Assembly (NCBI GenBank): GCA_025093555.1
Contig: JAIWNF010000056.1
Location: 1 to 64,000 of the forward strand
From: Circinella umbellata
Taxonomy: Eukaryota > Mucoromycota > Mucoromycetes > Mucorales > Lichtheimiaceae
Direction of reading: 5' to 3'
Length of the DNA stretch: 64,000 nt
The notes beneath the pieces are model-generated. The model was not told the origin of the DNA. It did not search any database and saw nothing but the letters and a program-made list of their open reading frames with translations. Numbering within the stretch: position 1 is the first letter of the stretch; every line of letters starts with the position of its first letter. Made by a program: the position numbers and the translations under genes. Below are positions 59,035 to 64,000 of this stretch, in pieces.

Positions 59035-61348
59035 TTAATCTTGATCCCAATGACCTTGTTGCTTGGGTGGTTTAGGTCCGCCTGCTGGTTTGGACATGAT
59101 AATTTGATCCACTCGCAAAATGGTTATTGCTGTATCAGCAGCAAGTTTAATTGCAAGCTGCTTAGCAGGGAAGGAATCAAAGATACCAGCCTTGGCAGCA
59201 TCCAAAGTACCATCAGTGTTTTCCTGTGGAATTAAAAAAAAGGGTCAGTTTGGATGTTCCATGATCCATTTGCCATTTAACAAACATTCATGCATAAAGT
59301 TTGTTTTCTCCCATTATATCGTTCTCTAAAACTTACTTCAACATCAACACCAGTGGAAATACCAGAGTCACCTTCTTGATAATGTGCAGCATACAAACGA
59401 GACAAGACAGCAGTAGCATCCATACCAGCATTTTCGCACAAAGTGCGAGGGATAACTTCCATTGCTTCAGCAAATTTCTTGATAGAATGTTGGTTTAAAC
59501 CAGGAGTCTTGGATGCGACGATTTGCAATCGCTTGTTTAATTCCATTTCGACTGCACCAGCTCCAGGTAACAGACGAGGATCACGTGTGGCAGCCTTGAT
59601 GACATTAACACCATCATCGATGGCACGTTCAATATCATCCATATGATTTTGTGTTGCACCACGAATAATAACAGTGGTGGTACGCGATCGGTCTTGTTCT
59701 TCCTGGCGGAATACGGTAACACGGTCACTACCGATTTCAACGGTTTCGACAACGTCACAGTAACCCATTTCTTCTGCCATTGGAGCACCTAAACGTGCTA
59801 ATGCAGTAGCACCAACAACACGGCACAATCTTCGAATATCAAACTTGGAGAGAACTTTGACGGTCAACATACCAAATCGATTCAAGTAATGCTGTGCTAA
59901 TTCACCAACACCTGCGCCAGTGACGACAACCTTAACGCCAGCATCGGCCAATTCTTGGAAGATCTGTGAAAAGAAAAGAAGAAAAGTTAGTGTATGTGTC
60001 CTTATTTAATTACAACACCATTTTTTCTTTGCATGTTTTTATTATATACCTTTTCCATATGCTTTTCTTCGTCTTTGCTAAAGTTAAGCATTTCTTGTGC
60101 ATTGTGAATCAAAACAGTACCCTTTGTTTCAGTTTGTGTGATGTCCAAAGGACAAGTGAATACAGCAACCTTTGCCTTGGTAGCGCTTTGAACAGGACCT
60201 GTTTATTATTGTGATTGAAACCATTTAGCCTCTTATCCACAAATATAAAGTTCCTTCCATACATAATATCTTTCTTCACAACAATAAAATGATTTAGAAA
60301 TTACCTTCGGGTTCACGGCCGAAAACCATGCCTCGAACAACTGATGATTCATAAATACTAGAACCCATCACTTTTACAACTCGAATATTGTCCACATTGA
60401 AATCAGTAGGATTCTTGGGCATAACATTCTGTGCAGCTTGGACAACAAGGTCACTCAGCAAATCTTCATGACCATATTGCTTTGATCCAATAGCTGCCTT
60501 AACATTCTTTCTCAACTCATCAGCAGACGTAAGATCCTCTACCTTAGCAACAGACAAATCTAAAGGAAAGTTTTAAAACAGAAGTTTAGTACTTTCTTTC
60601 CTACTTCCCCTTAAAGAGATGCCGCCTTTCTCCCCTCATTCTTTCCTTGTTTCCTTTTTTATTATTATTATCAGTATTATTATTATTATCACAAATGTCA
60701 CCCTACCTTGAAGAATTTCAAGAGCTCTATCTCTTGCAAGTTCATAACCTTGAATGATTTCAGATGGATGAAGACCAAGACGTAACAAGTTTTCTGCCTT
60801 CTTCAACAATTCGCCAGCCAAGATAATGACGAGATTGGTATTATCGCCTAACTCAGATTCTTGTTGTTGAGATGCCATGACAAGCAATTTTGCAGCAGGA
60901 TGTACAACTTCCAACTCACGAATGATGGTAGCAGCATCGTTGGTAACAAAAAGTTTTTCGAGATGATTGATGATCATTTTGTTACGACCTGTCAGATTAT
61001 ATGGGTTTTCATCAGATGACCAATGTTTTGAAAAGGACCTTTTTTCGGATTTGAAGATCAAAAAGAGCAGAGTATAGAATAAAAAATGTTATATTACCGT
61101 TAGGTCCCATAGATGTGCGTACTGTTTCAGCAAGTTCATGAGTGGCTTCAATGTTGCGCAAGACTGCTTCATCGACACCTTGTTGGAACTGTCAAAATAA
61201 AAATAAAAAGATTTCATCAGTAACAAAATTAAAAAGTAAAATCATGTTACGTATGGATTAATGAATGGTTACATCAATCTAGTTTATTTACCTTGTAACC
61301 TTCCTTGAAAAGTTGAGGAAGGGTACCTCTAGGTATTTTAAGACTCAT
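59035..61348 (-). CDS. CCT8: T-complex protein 1 subunit theta (CCT8)
   Basis: Minus-strand gene of about six exons from ATG 61348 (MSLKIPRGTLPQLFKEGYKF) to the stop at 59035-59037. Chaperonin marks: ATHELAETVRTSMGPNGRNK (nucleotide loop), LFVTNDAATIIRELEVVHPA, the GDNTN ATPase loop with catalytic Asp, LLRLGLHPSEIIQGYELA, FGREPEGPV, VVVTGAGVGELAQHYLNRF, and DPRLLPGAGAVEMELNKRL (GAGAxE) with GISTGVDVE near the end. Length is about 545 residues as for other theta subunits. Start and apical-domain text fit theta rather than other subunits. It is one of eight paralogous subunits of the cytosolic TRiC ring that folds actin, tubulin and WD40 proteins. The last exon encodes the tail KPAGGPKPPKQQGHWDQD. 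Confidence 0.93.
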
Positions 61349-61947
61349 GATTGATTTTATGAGATTAAGACACGCGTCAAAAAGAAAGTAAGGTTAAACG
61401 AAAAAATTGGAAACCTGTGGCACTTTACTACTGTTTTAAAAAAAAACGTGCCTCCGCAACTCCACAAGTCTCCGCCGCCGCCATGCTTTTTACACCGTTT
61501 CCCAAAATCTTACTCTATATAATTTTGAATTATTATGATAATTGTATTCACTATGCAGTTTATAAACTTATTAAACAAAAACTTTTGTCAATATGATAAG
61601 TTACTTATAATCAAAATATGGCATTGATGTTTATGACATTTGGCAAAGTTTTCTCTTCTAACTCACAACAAGGTATAACAACAACATAAAACTTGACAAC
61701 ATTTACATGAAGTTGAAACAATATGTTTTTGAAGAAACCATATAACAATAAGAAAGGATATTTTTATCTTTTTACGTATGTATACTTTTATAATATAGTA
61801 GTTATAAGTTTACAAATAAAAGCTGTTAAAATATTCAGTGGATTATATCCTCTCTTCTTAATATTCCTCTCCATTCAAAAACGCGCTTTCACTTCACTCC
61901 GCTCTATTACTTCGCCTTCCAACTTCTTTTCTTAATACCATAAAACA
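61349..61947. promoter_or_regulatory. Divergent intergenic region between CCT8 and BRD8
   Basis: 599 bp. The CCT8 side contains a GC-rich block (CTCCGCAACTCCACAAGTCTCCGCCGCCGCC, about 61452-61482) within 140 bp of the start codon. The BRD8 side has a pyrimidine-rich leader (61850-61935). No gene in between: the frame at 61723-61935 is AT-rich noise. Confidence 0.5.
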
Positions 61948-64000
61948 ATGTCAACAACTACAACTGAATGGACTGTGTTAGAGAAATTACTCTTAGCTCA
62001 GGCTGTTTACAAGTTCGGCGAGGATAATTGGTTTCAAATCGCACGTAACCTTAAACAACATAACATGCTGGATCGTCAACCTGACTTCTTTAATCAAAAA
62101 GTAATAAATCAAACCAAATTGCTAACTTATACAAGTCAATTAACAATAGCATTCTGTTTTTTTAACACCTGTTTTTAGAATTGTTCATTACAGTACTACT
62201 TGTTGATTGAAAGTCTTGAAACTGAAAAGTGAGAATAAAAATGGTTTCATTCATCAAGTTGATACATTTTCTATATAACACTGATTTATTTTTATTTATT
62301 TTTTAAAATATTTTAGGAGACAAGCAAAGGCAAGTACAAGTGCACAGGACATGCCACCTGTAGTGAAGTTGGCGAAACAACTTTATATCCAACGGATCGA
62401 TGAATTAAAGCAAGCGATTAAAGTAGACGATGAGAAATTTTTAAGACTGATTGCTGAAATCGACGAAATCCGTGCTGGTAAATGGGATTCAAAATTAGCA
62501 GAACAGATCAAACCCACTTCTATTGAACAAGAGGATTCTACTACACCTACGTCTACCACGGAACAAAGAAAACAAGAACAAGAACAGTTGACAAACGAAA
62601 AGCAATCTGAAGAAGTACGAGAAAAATCATCACAAGAAGCTTCTACATCGACAACCACCACGACACCCCCTTCTTCTCCTACTATTACTAATACTAATAC
62701 AGCTATTGTAACTAATGTACAGCAACAAGATACCCAAATGAATCCTGAAGAGACATCAAACTCTGAAACTATTACCGCAGAGGCACCAACATCTACACAA
62801 ACACCAGAAACTTTGCAATCAAAAAGCAATGTTGCTTCTGCATTAACAACAACAGAAACATCAGAAAATCCTTTAGGAACATCACCATTAATATCAGATG
62901 AGGAGAAAGGTTTAACACCAGTACTGTCGAATAAGTCAGTTGAACCGATGGAAGTCGACTCCATTAGTAATAATAATAGTAATAATAATGCACGAGAACC
63001 TGATGCTACAATGGTACATTCAGTGGTAGATGAAACTATGACACCAACACAAGCGCTTCAACAGGAACCTCATGTTACGACACAACCAACAGTATCAGAT
63101 TCCATGATAACAAAAGATCTTCCCAAATTATCGTCAACGCCAACAATGGCAGGGTCACCTCAATCTGATACAAGTTATCAATCTGCTCTGGAATCAACTA
63201 TACCTACTGTACCTGTATCGTCAACACCAGAAGTAACTACTGAACAATCATCACTATCGTTACTTGATGAATCACAACAGCAGCAACAACCTACAGAAGG
63301 TGAAAAACGTAAATACGAAGATATCGAAATGATTAAATCAGACCAAGATGATCAGATATATAAACGTCAGCGGCTTGAAGAACCAGGCAAAGGTAACAAT
63401 AAGATAACTAAGATAACTAAAAATAAAAGAAATATTGATGGGAGAGATAATTAGTGGGAAACTCAGTCAGAGAATATTTTGTTATAAATATTATGATTAG
63501 AAATAAAAACAGAACACAATGATGATGATGATGAACAAGTTACAGTAATGGGAGAAGAAGAAGAAGAAGATGGAGAAGAACGTGCGCAAACAGAACGATT
63601 GTCAGGTTGGTTGAAATTTCCTATAATTGGGGGAGCGGGTCATTAACAAGTCTGGGTTGCTTGAAAGGGATCATCTAATTAATTAAATAATAAAGATTAA
63701 TCCTAATTTGATAATTTAATAATAAAAAATACTTTTTAGAACCTAAATCTCCTGAGGCGATCAACCCAAAATCACCTGAATTACCCCTGTCGATGACAAG
63801 TGGAGGAGTTGGAGCAGATGCTGAAGGAACAGAAAGCGTTACAGGCAGCGAAAGCAATGCGCCTACTCCTACATCGACTTCTGACAAACGAAAAAGCAAA
63901 GATGAACAACGACAACAAAAGTCTTGGCAAAAGAATATTAATTTGCTATGGCGTGAAATAGCGAATCACAAGAATGGGGCAATGTTTATGAATCCAATTA
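61948..64000 (+). CDS. BRD8: BRD8-family bromodomain protein, NuA4/TIP60 acetyltransferase subunit (3' end cut by window)
   Basis: Starts at ATG 61948. Exons join in phase: 61948-62100, about 62180-62230, 62318-63390, about 63512-63610 and 63740 onward. The N-terminal SANT-like module reads EWTVLEKLLLAQAVYKFGED, NWFQIARNLKQ and QPDFFNQKNCSLQYYLLIES. It is followed by the BRD8 helical segment VVKLAKQLYIQRIDELKQAI with LRLIAEIDEIRAGKWDSKLA. A long Thr/Ser/Gln/Pro-rich linker with acidic runs comes next. At the edge, SWQKNINLLWREIANHKNGA begins a bromodomain, which continues outside the window. BRD8 binds acetylated histones and belongs to the TIP60/NuA4 complex. Ascomycete yeasts lack a clear equivalent of this arrangement. 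Confidence 0.85.

Noticed and set aside
62383..62964. 193-codon minus-strand frame
   Set aside because: Antisense of the Thr/Ser/Gln-rich BRD8 linker. Ser/Val-rich composition is the mirror of that repeat.
1..64000. CRISPR array, rRNA or bacterial-type operon
   Set aside because: No regularly spaced identical repeats with unique spacers and no rRNA sequence. Gene structure is eukaryotic throughout.

Overview
This window looks like nuclear DNA of an early-diverging fungus, most likely Mucoromycota and probably Mucorales. The DNA is AT-rich. Introns are short, dense and of GTAAGT/GTATGT...AG type. Mucoralean transposon families sit beside housekeeping genes of the opisthokont set (MMS19, INTS4, SNF5/SFH1, RAI1/DXO, IMPACT/YIH1, CCT8, BRD8). 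Integrator and BRD8 subunits, missing from ascomycete yeasts, also point to an early-diverging fungus.

The window has two halves. Bases 1 to about 22,000 are mobile-element-rich and gene-poor. This half holds the 5' part of a WRKY/GCM1-type zinc-finger transposase gene running off the left edge. It also has an AT-rich DDE transposon (1684-3449) with terminal inverted repeats, a 3-bp target duplication and a transposase carrying a C-terminal chromodomain. That element has landed 4 bp before the first ATG of a PD-(D/E)XK nuclease-like gene. Next come a transposon-type relic (5145-5825) and a six-exon orphan gene (6311-7721). An approximately 7.7-kb region bounded by 97-bp inverted repeats (8320-15991) carries a six-exon orphan gene and a decayed KDZ-type (Kyakuja-Dileera-Zisupton) transposase. 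From 16 to 22 kb there is mainly AT-rich DNA, with at best tiny candidate secreted-peptide genes.

Bases 22,046 to 64,000 are compact and gene-rich. In order: MMS19 (+), PAPS reductase (-), a small membrane protein (+), a B12D/NDUFA4-like protein (+), PP4 regulatory subunit 1 (-), a CENP-W-like histone fold (+), an NDUFB2-like complex I subunit (+), a Trp-rich multi-helix protein (-), SNF5/SFH1 (-), INTS4 (+), IMPACT/YIH1 (-), RAI1/DXO (-), mitochondrial ribosomal protein mL60 (-), RRP1/Nop52 (+), CCT8 (-) and the 5' part of BRD8 (+, cut by the right edge). Themes are Fe-S and sulfur metabolism, respiratory-chain parts, RNA 3'-end and 5'-end processing, ribosome biogenesis, chromatin remodelling and acetylation, and protein folding. 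Two head-to-head pairs (SNF5/INTS4 and mL60/RRP1) share spacers of about 0.2 kb and probably bidirectional promoters.

Gene models were built by hand from reading frame, splice consensus and phase closure. Where all phases close this is stated. Product names rest on recognised family motifs, not on a database search.
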